Positions 1 to 7,030 of a stretch of DNA of 13,137 nucleotides are shown in pieces; positions within the stretch are counted from its first letter, which is position 1; the number at the start of each line of letters is the position of its first letter. This DNA is from Faecalicoccus sp. (GTDB lineage: Bacteria > Bacillota_I > Bacilli_A > Erysipelotrichales > Erysipelotrichaceae), in contig JAGAWH010000046.1 in assembly GCA_017941505.1 (NCBI GenBank), positions 1-13,137 of the forward strand, given 5' to 3'. The notes beneath the pieces are model-generated. The model was given only the letters and a program-made list of their open reading frames with translations, did no database searches and had not been told where the DNA came from. The position numbers and the translations under genes are program-made.

Positions 1-50
1 ACCGACCAGGCTTGGTCAATCCTTTGGAATACTATCTGAGTTATTCGTGA
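1..50 (+). CDS. C-terminal tail of intron-encoded reverse transcriptase/maturase (partial)
   Basis: Reading from base 3 gives RPGLVNPLEYYLSYS and a TGA at 48-50, 15 bases before domain V. Group II intron maturases often end in a GLV..L.YY type tail just ahead of domain V, so both the position and the residues fit. Only 15 residues are visible and no RT, X or endonuclease motif is inside the window, so the identity rests mainly on the intron structure that follows. Confidence 0.42.
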   Translation, partial: RPGLVNPLEYYLSYS

Positions 51-136
51 TTCAATACAAATGTAGCGCCGTATACGAGACCCGTACGTACGGTGCAATG
101 GGAGGGGTGAAAATTATTATTTTCCCTCTACCCTAT
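1..136 (+). mobile_element. 3' end of a group II intron (domains V and VI)
   Basis: Seen: 66-73 pairs with 89-96 as a lower stem, a two-base bulge (87-88) follows, and 74-77 pairs with 83-86 as an upper stem, which is the shape of domain V. The CGC at 67-69, pairing C-G, G-U and C-G, sits where the catalytic triad belongs. Domain VI folds as 100-107 plus 109-114 against 119-129 plus 131-133, leaving A130 bulged as a branch point. The intron would end at about 136 (AT), six bases after A130. Known: a CGC triad instead of AGC is typical of bacterial class C introns, which usually insert behind terminator hairpins. Inference: the intron body and most of its reverse transcriptase lie left of the window. 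The class assignment is tentative. Confidence 0.72.
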
Positions 137-141
137 TTTTA

Positions 142-166
142 CCTATTAAAAATATGATAAAATAGG
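142..166 (+). promoter_or_regulatory. Possible -10 element inside an inverted repeat upstream of but
   Basis: TATGAT (153-158) is a fair -10 hexamer, and it lies between CCTATT (142-147) and AATAGG (161-166), which are perfect inverted arms. No convincing -35 is seen at the expected spacing, which would fall at the intron's 3' end. This may be a weak promoter or operator left after intron insertion, or but may be read through from upstream. Confidence 0.25.
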
Positions 167-190
167 AAAGGATATTAAAGGAGTAAACAT

Positions 191-1516
191 ATGGATTATA
201 GATTAGAATATGCAGCTAAATTAACATCAGCTGCAGAAGCTGTTAAACATGTAAAAAGCGGTGATTGGGTAGACTATGGATGGTGCTCCGCAACACCGGT
301 TGCCCTGGATAAAGCCTTGGCAAAAAGAATGGTTGAATTATCGGATGTTAAGATTCGCGGCGGTATCTTATTACAGCGTCCGGCTATTTTTGATGTAGAA
401 AATCCGAAAGATCATTTTGTATGGAATTCATGGCATATGACCGGTATTGAGAGAAAGGCAATCAATGAGGGTTTTGCCTTCTATGCACCGGTACGTTATT
501 CCGAGCTGCCACGCTATTATCGTGAAAATGTAAAGGATATCGATGTGGCCATGTTCCAGGTATCTCCGATGGATAACTTTGGTTATTTTAACTTTGGACC
601 AAACGCATCCCATATGCAGGATATGTGTGCCAAAGCGAAAACAATTATTGTTGAAGTCAACGAAAATTTACCAAGATGTTTAGGAGGATGGGGAGAAGCC
701 ATTCATATTTCCCAGGTATCCTTAATCGTAGAAGGAGAAAACCAGCCGATTTATGAACTTCCGGGTGCTAAGGCAACCGAAGTCGATGAAAAGGTGGCTG
801 AATTAATTGTAAAGGAAATTCCGGATGGAGCCTGCCTGCAGTTAGGAATCGGCGGTATGCCAAATGCCGTAGGATCTTTAATCGCAAAATCCGATTTAAA
901 AGATTTAGGTGTTCATACAGAAATGTATGTAGATGCCTTTGTTGATATTGCCAAGGCCGGAAAGATCACAGGACGTCATAAAAGCTTAGATCGAGGCCGA
1001 CAGGTTTATGCCTTCGGTGCCGGAACGAAAAAATTATACGATTATCTAAATGACAACCCGCAGTGTATGTCAGCACCGGTAGATTATACCAACGATATTC
1101 GTACCATTGCGGCACTGGATAACTTTATTTCGATCAATAATGCGGTTGATATCGACTTATTCGGTCAGGTTAGCGCCGAGACATCCGGAACCAAACATAT
1201 CAGCGGTGCCGGAGGACAGCAGGACTTTGTCTTAGGTGCTTATTTATCCCGCGGTGGTAAGAGCTTTATCTGCTTGTCTTCGACTTTTACATCACGCGAT
1301 GGAAAAGTACATTCCCGTATTATTCCTACCTTACATGAAGGCTCTGTGGTAACAGATACCCGTTCGAATACGCAATATGTAGTTACTGAATACGGTATGG
1401 TTAACTTAAAAGGTTTATCGACCTGGGAAAGAGCAGAAGCTTTAATTTCCATTGCTCATCCTGATTTTAGACAGGAACTGATCGAACAGGCTGAAAAAAT
1501 GAAGATTTGGCGCTAA
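191..1516 (+). CDS. but: Butyryl-CoA:acetate CoA-transferase
   Basis: It transfers CoA from butyryl-CoA to acetate, releasing butyrate and acetyl-CoA in the last step of butyrate formation in the cytoplasm. The 441-residue length and the whole sequence pattern match the class I acetyl-CoA hydrolase/transferase family, and closely match the But enzymes of gut butyrate producers as I recall them. Visible landmarks are GDWVDYGW (24-31), the CoA-binding stretch GIGGMPNAV (219-227), the catalytic glutamate E244 in [17 protein letters not shown] (339-346) and the ending [14 protein letters not shown] (399-412). A perfect AAAGGAG (177-183), seven bases before the ATG, fixes the start. The gene stands alone, just after an intron 3' end, and closes with its own terminator. 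A related specificity such as 4-hydroxybutyrate or propionate CoA transfer cannot be excluded by motif, but the complete butyrate pathway beside it favours butyryl-CoA. Confidence 0.93.
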   Translation: MDYRLEYAAKLTSAAEAVKHVKSGDWVDYGWCSATPVALDKALAKRMVELSDVKIRGGILLQRPAIFDVENPKDHFVWNSWHMTGIERKAINEGFAFYAPVRYSELPRYYRENVKDIDVAMFQVSPMDNFGYFNFGPNASHMQDMCAKAKTIIVEVNENLPRCLGGWGEAIHISQVSLIVEGENQPIYELPGAKATEVDEKVAELIVKEIPDGACLQLGIGGMPNAVGSLIAKSDLKDLGVHTEMYVDAFVDIAKAGKITGRHKSLDRGRQVYAFGAGTKKLYDYLNDNPQCMSAPVDYTNDIRTIAALDNFISINNAVDIDLFGQVSAETSGTKHISGAGGQQDFVLGAYLSRGGKSFICLSSTFTSRDGKVHSRIIPTLHEGSVVTDTRSNTQYVVTEYGMVNLKGLSTWERAEALISIAHPDFRQELIEQAEKMKIWR

Positions 1517-1541
1517 AACGGAGATTTCTCCGTTTTTTTTT
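1515..1541 (+). terminator. Rho-independent terminator of but
   Basis: AAAACGGAG (1515-1523) pairs with CTCCGTTTT (1528-1536) around a four-base loop, and an unbroken run of T follows (1533-1541). It begins inside the but stop codon. Confidence 0.92.
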
Positions 1542-1548
1542 GTGCGTG

Positions 1549-1578
1549 AAAAAAGACACCTCCGAAGGGAAGTGTCTT
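1549..1578 (-). terminator. Rho-independent terminator of thl
   Basis: Read on the minus strand, AAGACAC (1578-1572) pairs with GTGTCTT (1559-1553). A further inner TCC/GGA pairing is present, and the hairpin ends in six T (1554-1549). It lies back to back with the but terminator, so the two convergent genes are insulated from each other. Confidence 0.9.
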
Positions 1579-1591
1579 ATCATCATTTAAA

Positions 1592-2797
1592 TTAGTCGCA
1601 CATTTCAACGATAACAGCTGCACCCTGTCCGCCACCGATACATAAGGAAGCAAGACCGGTTTTCAGGTTACGTTTCTTTAATTCATAGAGCAGGGAAACA
1701 AGGATACGGTTTCCAGAAGCACCTACCGGATGACCTAACGCGATTGCGCCACCGTTTACGTTTGTTTTAGCCATGAATTCTTCACGATCCATACCTGTTT
1801 CAACTTCTAATTCATGGATAACACCTAGAGACTGGGCAGCGAAGGCTTCATTTAATTCAACCAGTTCCATGTCTTCGATCTTCTTATCGGCATACTTTAA
1901 TGCGTTTAAAATAGCCGGAGTAGGACCAAGACCCATTACGCGAGGATCAACACCGCCCTGACCGAATCCGATTACTTCAGCGATTGGTTTTAAGTTATAT
2001 TTCTTAACTGCATCTTCACTGGCAACAATCACAAAGGATGCACCATCATTGATTCCGGATGCGTTACCGGCAGTAACAGTTCCATCTTTTTTGAATGCAG
2101 GACGAAGTTTAGCCAGTTTTTCCATAGAAGTTGAACGAGGATGTTCATCGGTATCAAATACAACTTCACCTTTACGAGTCTTGTATGTGATAGGAACGAT
2201 TTCATCTTTGAAACGTCCGGATTCAATAGCTGCAAGAGCCTTTTCCTGTGATGCAAGAGCGAATTCATCCTGCATTTCACGGGTTAAATTGTACTTTTCT
2301 GCGATATTTTCAGCTGTAACACCCATATGGATTCCATACATTGCATCGGTTAAACCATCATATAACATGGAGTCGATCATTGTCTGGTTACCCATTTTAG
2401 TTCCTGTACGGTTGTCAGCAGACACTAAATATGGAGCACGGTTCATGGATTCAACACCACCGGCTACATATAAATCACCGAAGTTTGCCTGGATGCGTAA
2501 AGTAGCTTCCATAACAGCCTTTAAACCGGATCCGCATAACATATTGATGGATTGTGCACATACTTCTACAGGAATACCTGCATCAATGGCGATATGGCGG
2601 GCAATATTCTGTCCAAGGCCGGCTGCGATAACGTTACCGATGATAACTTCATCTAAGTTTGCCGGATCAATTCCTGCCTGGGCGATGGTTTCTTTTAAAA
2701 CAGTAGCACCCATAGTAGCTACATCTACGTTCATCAAAGAACCCATAAAAGTTCCGATAGCGCTGCGCTTTGCGGCAACAATATAAGCTTTTCTCAT
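1592..2797 (-). CDS. thl: Acetyl-CoA C-acetyltransferase (thiolase)
   Basis: It condenses two acetyl-CoA to acetoacetyl-CoA, the entry step of the butyrate route. The 401-residue length is slightly above the usual 390-395. All thiolase catalytic sites are present: nucleophile C88 in INMLCGSG, NEAFA (316-320), H356 in GHPVGASG, and C386 in SLCIGGGQG. The ATG has only a poor ribosome binding site (AGTAGAG-like), weaker than those of the bcd operon. It is transcribed away from bcd, so it shares a regulatory region with that operon but not a transcript. The biosynthetic direction is inferred from the neighbours; the fold alone does not separate it from degradative thiolases. Confidence 0.95.
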   Translation of the reverse strand: MRKAYIVAAKRSAIGTFMGSLMNVDVATMGATVLKETIAQAGIDPANLDEVIIGNVIAAGLGQNIARHIAIDAGIPVEVCAQSINMLCGSGLKAVMEATLRIQANFGDLYVAGGVESMNRAPYLVSADNRTGTKMGNQTMIDSMLYDGLTDAMYGIHMGVTAENIAEKYNLTREMQDEFALASQEKALAAIESGRFKDEIVPITYKTRKGEVVFDTDEHPRSTSMEKLAKLRPAFKKDGTVTAGNASGINDGASFVIVASEDAVKKYNLKPIAEVIGFGQGGVDPRVMGLGPTPAILNALKYADKKIEDMELVELNEAFAAQSLGVIHELEVETGMDREEFMAKTNVNGGAIALGHPVGASGNRILVSLLYELKKRNLKTGLASLCIGGGQGAAVIVEMCD

Positions 2798-2816
2798 AGT
2801 TTTTTCTCTACTTTCT

Positions 2817-2831
2817 ACTCAATTTTTGAGT
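2817..2831. repeat. Short inverted repeat in the thl leader
   Basis: ACTCAA (2817-2822) and TTGAGT (2826-2831) are perfect 6-base inverted arms around TTT. They fall near the predicted thl transcription start and could be an operator or a small leader hairpin. Arms this short can occur by chance in AT-rich DNA. Confidence 0.3.
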
Positions 2832-2842
2832 TATGTAAGTAG

Positions 2843-2872
2843 ATTCTATTCCATAAAAGAGAGAATTGTCAA
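2843..2872 (-). promoter_or_regulatory. Sigma-A-type promoter of thl
   Basis: On the minus strand there is a perfect TTGACA (2872-2867), an 18-base spacer and TAGAAT (2848-2843), one mismatch from TATAAT. The predicted start near 2836 leaves a leader of about 38 bases before the thl ATG. Confidence 0.72.
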
Positions 2873-2881
2873 TTAATATGT

Positions 2882-2897
2882 GAAAAAAATAACTTGT
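2882..2897 (+). repeat. 16-base direct repeat, copy 1, thl-bcd intergenic
   Basis: GAAAAAAATAACTTGT occurs here and again at 2939-2954, 57 bases apart start to start. In this copy the TTGT continues as TTGTGAA, a Rex-like half-site without a matching partner at the normal 4-base spacing. Confidence 0.75.
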
Positions 2898-2909
2898 GAA
2901 ATAGTCCTC

Positions 2910-2936
2910 TTTTTTCACACTTTATTAGTGAAAAAA
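2910..2936. repeat. 9+9 inverted repeat, candidate operator
   Basis: TTTTTTCAC (2910-2918) and GTGAAAAAA (2928-2936) are perfect inverted arms separated by nine bases. No T-run follows on either strand in the right place for a terminator, and the element lies between two divergent promoters. It could be a protein binding site or a site shaping DNA bending between thl and bcd. Confidence 0.5.
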
Positions 2937-2938
2937 CC

Positions 2939-2954
2939 GAAAAAAATAACTTGT
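2939..2954 (+). repeat. 16-base direct repeat, copy 2, thl-bcd intergenic
   Basis: This is the second copy of GAAAAAAATAACTTGT. Its last eight bases form the left arm of the Rex-type palindrome. Confidence 0.75.
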
Positions 2955-2971
2955 TAAAAAATAAACAAGTT
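2948..2971. promoter_or_regulatory. Rex (redox repressor) operator
   Basis: The core TTGTTAAAAAATAAACAA (2951-2968) differs from the Rex consensus TTGTTAA-N4-TTAACAA at one position. The outer bases extend it to AACTTGTT/AACAAGTT, a perfect 8+8 palindrome. It ends three bases before the bcd -35 box. Known: in clostridia, Rex senses NADH/NAD+ and controls thiolase and the crt-bcd-etf-hbd genes. Inference: a high NADH level relieves repression and switches on the butyrate operon, which consumes NADH. No rex gene is in the window. Confidence 0.8.
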
Positions 2972-2973
2972 CA

Positions 2974-3002
2974 TTGACGATAAAACGATAAAAAGTTAAA
3001 AT
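2974..3002 (+). promoter_or_regulatory. Promoter of the bcd-etfB-etfA-hbd-crt operon
   Basis: TTGACG (2974-2979), a 17-base spacer and TAAAAT (2997-3002) give a strong sigma-A match. Transcription would start near 3009, leaving a leader of about 75 bases. The Rex operator sits directly upstream of the -35. Confidence 0.78.
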
Positions 3003-3083
3003 TAGTTTGTTGAAAAACATTTTTTCATCATGCATCGATATCCAGAAAGTCGAGTAGATCAGAAAAGAAAGGAGAACTCATTT

Positions 3084-4223
3084 ATGGATTTCAATTTAAC
3101 AGAACAGCAGCAGATGATGCAGAAACTGTTCAGAGAAGTTGCGGAAAACGAAGTAAAAGAATTCGCAGCTGAAGTCGACGAAGACGAACGCTTCCCGAAA
3201 GAAGCCGTTGAAGTTTTCCGTCAGGCTAAGATGCTTGGTATTCCTTATTCACGCGAATACGGAGGAGCCGGAGCAGATTATCTTTGTTACATTTTAGCAA
3301 TTGAAGAAATTTCCAAAAAGTGCGCAACCAGTGGTGTTGTATTATCCGCACATACATCATTAGGAACTTGGCCGATTGCTCAATTCGGTACTCCAGAACA
3401 GAAGAATAAATATTTACCTGACTTATGTTCCGGTAAACGTTTAGCTGCTTTTGGTTTGACAGAGCCAAACGCAGGTACCGATGCTGCCAGCCAGCAGACA
3501 ACAGCCGTTCGTGATGGAGATGACTATGTAATTAACGGTACAAAGATTTTTATCACCAATGCCGGTGAAGCAGAAGTTTATATCATCTTCGCTATGACTG
3601 ACAAATCTCTAAAAACTAGAGGTATTTCTGCATTTATTATTGAAAAAGGTACACCGGGCTTCACATTCGGTTTACACGAAAAGAAATTAGGTATCCGTGG
3701 TTCTGCTACAAGAGAATTAATCTTCAACAACGTACGTATCCCTAAGGAAAACTTATTAGGTAAAGAAGGACAGGGCTTCAAGATCGCAATGGCTACATTA
3801 GATGGTGGTCGTATCGGTATTGCTGCTCAGGCTTTAGGTATTGCCCAGGGTGCTATTGACGAAGTTATCCCTTATGTTAAGGCACGTAAGCAGTTCAAGA
3901 CTCCGATTGCAAAATTCCAGAACACACAGTTCCAGTTAGCAGACATGCAGACAAAAGTAGATGCTGCCCGTTACTTAGTATATGCAGCAGCTATGAAGAA
4001 ACAGGAAGGCAAGCCATATTCTGCTGATGCCGCAAAAGCTAAATTATTTGCAGCAGAAACAGCTATGGAAGTAACTACAAAAGCTATCCAGTTAATGGGT
4101 GGTTACGGTTATACACGTGACTTACCGGTTGAAAGAATGTTCCGTGATGCTAAGATCACTGAGATCTACGAAGGTACTTCTGAAGTTCAGAAGATGGTTA
4201 TCTCCGGCGGAATGCTTCGCTAA
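3084..4223 (+). CDS. bcd: Butyryl-CoA dehydrogenase
   Basis: This FAD enzyme reduces crotonyl-CoA to butyryl-CoA in complex with EtfAB; electron bifurcation from NADH also reduces ferredoxin. From MDFNLTEQQQ the protein is 379 residues, the usual short-chain acyl-CoA dehydrogenase length. Family landmarks include AFGLTEPNAGTD, the GGYGY..DLPVERMFRDA segment, and catalytic E363 in IYEGTSEVQ. The start at 3084 is chosen because AAAGGAG (3068-3074) precedes it at nine bases; an in-frame ATG at 3030 lacks such a site and would add residues foreign to the family. First gene of a five-gene operon; etfB begins 17 bases after its stop. The substrate chain length is inferred from the operon. Confidence 0.96.
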   Translation: MDFNLTEQQQMMQKLFREVAENEVKEFAAEVDEDERFPKEAVEVFRQAKMLGIPYSREYGGAGADYLCYILAIEEISKKCATSGVVLSAHTSLGTWPIAQFGTPEQKNKYLPDLCSGKRLAAFGLTEPNAGTDAASQQTTAVRDGDDYVINGTKIFITNAGEAEVYIIFAMTDKSLKTRGISAFIIEKGTPGFTFGLHEKKLGIRGSATRELIFNNVRIPKENLLGKEGQGFKIAMATLDGGRIGIAAQALGIAQGAIDEVIPYVKARKQFKTPIAKFQNTQFQLADMQTKVDAARYLVYAAAMKKQEGKPYSADAAKAKLFAAETAMEVTTKAIQLMGGYGYTRDLPVERMFRDAKITEIYEGTSEVQKMVISGGMLR

Positions 4224-4240
4224 GAAAGGAATACGATATT

Positions 4241-5044
4241 ATGAAAATTCTCGTTCTAGTTAAACAGGTACCGGACTCAACTCAGATCACAGTTGACCCG
4301 GTAACAGGTACTTTAGTACGTGATGGTGTTCCTGCCATCATCAACCCGGATGATTTAGCAGGTATCGAAGCTGCTTTACAGTTAAAAGATGCCAATCCGG
4401 ATATTGAAATCGATGTATTGACAATGGCTCTTCCTAGCGCAAAGGGAATGTTAAAGGAAATCTTAGCACGTGGTGCTGACAAGGCTTACTTATTAACTGA
4501 CCGCCGCTTAGGTGGATCTGATACATGTGCTACAAGCCGTGCTATCGCTGCTGCTGCCAAGAAGATCGGTTACGATTTAATTATCGGTGGACGTCAGGCT
4601 ATCGATGGTGATACTGCTCAGGTTGGTCCTCAGACTGCAGAGCGTTTAGGTATCCCTCAGATCACTTATGTTGACCAGATCATCGAACTTACAAATGAAA
4701 AGGTTACTGTTAAGAAAGCTCTTGAAGAAGAAGAACAGATCTTATCTGCAAAGCTTCCTGTATTGCTCACAACATTAACAGGCATGAACAAGCCTCGTTA
4801 TATGAACTGCTGTGACATCGTTGATGTAGTAGCTGATGACAGCCGTGTTATCACTATGACATTTGATGATTTAGAAGGTGTTGATGTTACTACAGTTGGT
4901 TTAAAGGGTTCTCCGACTAACGTAAAACGTACATTCACAAAAGAAGTTTCTGCCGAAACTACAACTTACAGCGATTTCACTGCACAGCAGACTGCTGAAT
5001 TCATCGCTAAGACTTTGAAAGAAAAGCAGTTAATTACGAAGTAG
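4241..5044 (+). CDS. etfB: Electron transfer flavoprotein, beta subunit
   Basis: It pairs with EtfA to pass electrons from NADH to Bcd and ferredoxin. The 267-residue protein shows the N-terminal MKILVLVKQVPD, the nucleotide-loop region LLTDRRLGGSDT (84-95), the flavin/AMP-contacting GGRQAIDGDTAQVGP (116-130) and an acidic EtfB signature around 157-178. Together with its place between bcd and etfA this fits the bifurcating Bcd-type group, where the beta subunit carries the bifurcating FAD. AAAGGA (4225-4230), ten bases ahead, supports the ATG. The bifurcating assignment comes from context and resemblance, not from a diagnostic residue I can prove. Confidence 0.95.
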   Translation: MKILVLVKQVPDSTQITVDPVTGTLVRDGVPAIINPDDLAGIEAALQLKDANPDIEIDVLTMALPSAKGMLKEILARGADKAYLLTDRRLGGSDTCATSRAIAAAAKKIGYDLIIGGRQAIDGDTAQVGPQTAERLGIPQITYVDQIIELTNEKVTVKKALEEEEQILSAKLPVLLTTLTGMNKPRYMNCCDIVDVVADDSRVITMTFDDLEGVDVTTVGLKGSPTNVKRTFTKEVSAETTTYSDFTAQQTAEFIAKTLKEKQLITK

Positions 5045-5059
5045 GAAGGGGAACAAGAC

Positions 5060-6088
5060 ATGGCAAAATTTGAAGGTTACAAGGATATTTATGTCTTTGT
5101 AGAACAGAAAAACGGAGTTATTGCGGAAGTAGGTTATGAATTAATCTCTGAAGCAAGAAAACTTGTTGCTTCCATTCCTGATATGGGCTTTAAAGTAGTT
5201 GGTATTTTACTTGGAAGCAATATTAAAGACAAAGCACAGGAAGTAATCGCTCACGGTGCTGATAAGGTGATCGTAGTTGATGATGAATTGTTAAAAGACT
5301 ATTCTACACAGTTCTATACAGATGCAATCACTCAGATCATCGAAGCTTACAAGCCGGATTCATTATTAACAGGCGCTACCGTTTTAGGTCGTGATTTAGC
5401 ACCGCGCGTTGCTGCAAGAATCAATGCCGGTTTAACAGCAGATGCTACAAAGATTGAAATCGATCTTGAAAAAGCTGCTGAAGGCGAAGCATTATTATTA
5501 GTTACCCGTCCTACATTTGGTGGTAACTTATTCGGTACCATCATCTGCCCGAACACTCGTCCGCAGATGGCTACTATCCGACCAAAAGTATTCGATATGG
5601 CACCTGCTGATGAAACTCGCACAGGTGAAGTAGAAGTATTTGAACCAAAATGGTTAACAACTGAACCGGAAATCTTTGTTGAAAAGATTGTTGAAAAGGT
5701 AGTTGAAGGCGTTGATATCACAAAGGCTAACATCCTTGTTGGTGCCGGACGTGGAGCTGAAGGCTGCTTAGACAAAGTTGAAGAATTAGCTAAGGAACTC
5801 GGTGGTGTTGTATCCGCTACACGTGCCGTTGTTGAAGATGGCTTCATGGACAAAGACCGTCAGGTTGGTCAGACTGGTAAAACAGTTCGTCCTGCATTAT
5901 ATGTTGCATGTGGTATCTCCGGTGCCGTTCAGCACGTTGCAGGTATGGAAAAATCTGATATGATCATCGCCATCAACCGTGACCCTCAGGCAGAAATCTT
6001 CTCTGTAGCTAACATGGGCTTTGTAGGTGATGTAAACGAAGTTCTTCCGTTATTAATCGAAGAAGTTAAAAAAGCAAAAGCTGCTTAA
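5060..6088 (+). CDS. etfA: Electron transfer flavoprotein, alpha subunit
   Basis: It is the FAD-carrying partner of EtfB and shuttles electrons to butyryl-CoA dehydrogenase. The 342 residues divide into an N-terminal Rossmann-like half (about 1-195) and a C-terminal FAD domain. That domain contains GAGRGAEG (228-235), R255 in SATRAVVEDG, QVGQTGKTV (268-276), GISGAVQHVAGM (285-296) and the closing D324 of FVGDV, all standard flavin-contacting positions. The gene starts 15 bases after etfB, behind AAGGGG (5046-5051), and is followed by hbd after 16 bases, so the genes are clearly cotranscribed. No iron-sulfur cluster extension is present, so the protein is the simple Bcd-type EtfA. Confidence 0.95.
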   Translation: MAKFEGYKDIYVFVEQKNGVIAEVGYELISEARKLVASIPDMGFKVVGILLGSNIKDKAQEVIAHGADKVIVVDDELLKDYSTQFYTDAITQIIEAYKPDSLLTGATVLGRDLAPRVAARINAGLTADATKIEIDLEKAAEGEALLLVTRPTFGGNLFGTIICPNTRPQMATIRPKVFDMAPADETRTGEVEVFEPKWLTTEPEIFVEKIVEKVVEGVDITKANILVGAGRGAEGCLDKVEELAKELGGVVSATRAVVEDGFMDKDRQVGQTGKTVRPALYVACGISGAVQHVAGMEKSDMIIAINRDPQAEIFSVANMGFVGDVNEVLPLLIEEVKKAKAA

Positions 6089-6104
6089 TTAAAGGAGAAA
6101 AACA

Positions 6105-6977
6105 ATGAAAGTTGGAATTATCGGCGCCGGTACAATGGGCCAGGGTATCGCTAAGGCTTTCGCACAATGCGATGGTTACGAAGTTGCATTATGCGATATT
6201 AAACAGGAATGGGCTGAAGGCGGAAAAGAAAAAATTGTAAGCGGTTATGAACGCTTAGTTGCTAAAGGCAAATTAACTCAGGAACAGGTTGACAGCATTG
6301 TTAACTCAATCACTCCGGGTTTAAAAGAAGATTTATGCGCAGACTGCGATTTAATCGTTGAAGCTGCATTTGAAGATATGGGTGTTAAACAGACTACATT
6401 CAAAGAATTGGATGCTATTTGTAAAGCTGACTGTATCTTCGCATCTAACACTTCTTCTTTATCTATTACTGAAATCGGTAAAGGTTTAAATCGTCCGGTT
6501 GTTGGTATGCATTTCTTCAACCCGGCTGACCGCATGAAATTAATCGAAGTAATCGCCGGTGTAAACACACCTGCAGATGTAGTACAAAAGATCAAAGAAA
6601 TCTCAGAAGATATCAAGAAGACTCCGGTACAGGTTAACGAAGCTGCCGGCTTTGTTGTAAACCGTATCTTAGTTCCGATGATCAACGAAGCTGCATTCAT
6701 TAAGATGGAAGGCGTTTCTGATATCGCCGGTATCGACTCTGCAATGAAGTTAGGTGCTAACCATCCAATGGGACCATTAGAATTAGGTGACTACATTGGT
6801 TTGGATATCTGCTTAGCAATCATGGATGTTCTTTATAAAGAAACAGGCGATTCTAAGTATCGTGCATGCCCGTTACTTCGTAAAATGGTTCGCGGCGGAA
6901 ACTTAGGCGTTAAGTCCGGTAAGGGATTCTATATCTATAACGCTGACCGCACAAAAACACCATCTGACACAATCTAA
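6105..6977 (+). CDS. hbd: 3-hydroxybutyryl-CoA dehydrogenase
   Basis: It reduces acetoacetyl-CoA to (S)-3-hydroxybutyryl-CoA. The 290 residues are slightly longer than the usual 280-284, with an extra few at the C-terminus (NADRTKTPSDTI region). The Rossmann motif GIIGAGTMGQG (4-14) is followed by an acidic D31 at the end of strand 2, which favours NADH over NADPH. Catalytic positions are visible as NTSS (115-118), H136 in GMHFFNP, E148 in IEVI and N186 in VVNRI. GANHPMGPLELGDYIGLD (217-234) is typical of the C-terminal domain. A perfect AAAGGAG (6091-6097) sets the start. NADH use would regenerate NAD+, in line with Rex control. Confidence 0.95.
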   Translation: MKVGIIGAGTMGQGIAKAFAQCDGYEVALCDIKQEWAEGGKEKIVSGYERLVAKGKLTQEQVDSIVNSITPGLKEDLCADCDLIVEAAFEDMGVKQTTFKELDAICKADCIFASNTSSLSITEIGKGLNRPVVGMHFFNPADRMKLIEVIAGVNTPADVVQKIKEISEDIKKTPVQVNEAAGFVVNRILVPMINEAAFIKMEGVSDIAGIDSAMKLGANHPMGPLELGDYIGLDICLAIMDVLYKETGDSKYRACPLLRKMVRGGNLGVKSGKGFYIYNADRTKTPSDTI

Positions 6978-6984
6978 GGAATCT

Positions 6985-7012
6985 ATAGATTACTCCTTCG
7001 GGAGTAATCTAT
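6985..7012 (+). other. Strong UUCG-capped hairpin between hbd and crt
   Basis: A 12-base perfect stem, ATAGATTACTCC (6985-6996) with its complement (7001-7012), is closed by C-TTCG-G, the extra-stable tetraloop form. Only four T follow (7012-7015), so it is a poor full terminator. It lies entirely between the hbd stop and the crt ribosome binding site. Likely roles are partial termination, RNA processing, or protection of the bcd-hbd part of the mRNA. Confidence 0.75.
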
Positions 7013-7030
7013 TTTAAAAAGGAGAAAATC

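Noticed and set aside
2049..2786. Long open frame (245 codons) on the plus strand opposite thl
   Set aside because: It is fully antisense to a thiolase with all catalytic motifs, has no recognisable protein pattern, and arises from the codon bias of the real gene.
3030..3083. Upstream in-frame ATG extending bcd by 18 residues
   Set aside because: No ribosome binding site precedes it, the added residues do not fit the family, and AAAGGAG is ideally placed for the ATG at 3084.
5347..5853. 168-codon open frame on the minus strand inside etfA
   Set aside because: It overlaps conserved EtfA FAD-domain sequence and its translation is low-complexity Ser/Ala/Thr-rich, as expected for an antisense shadow.
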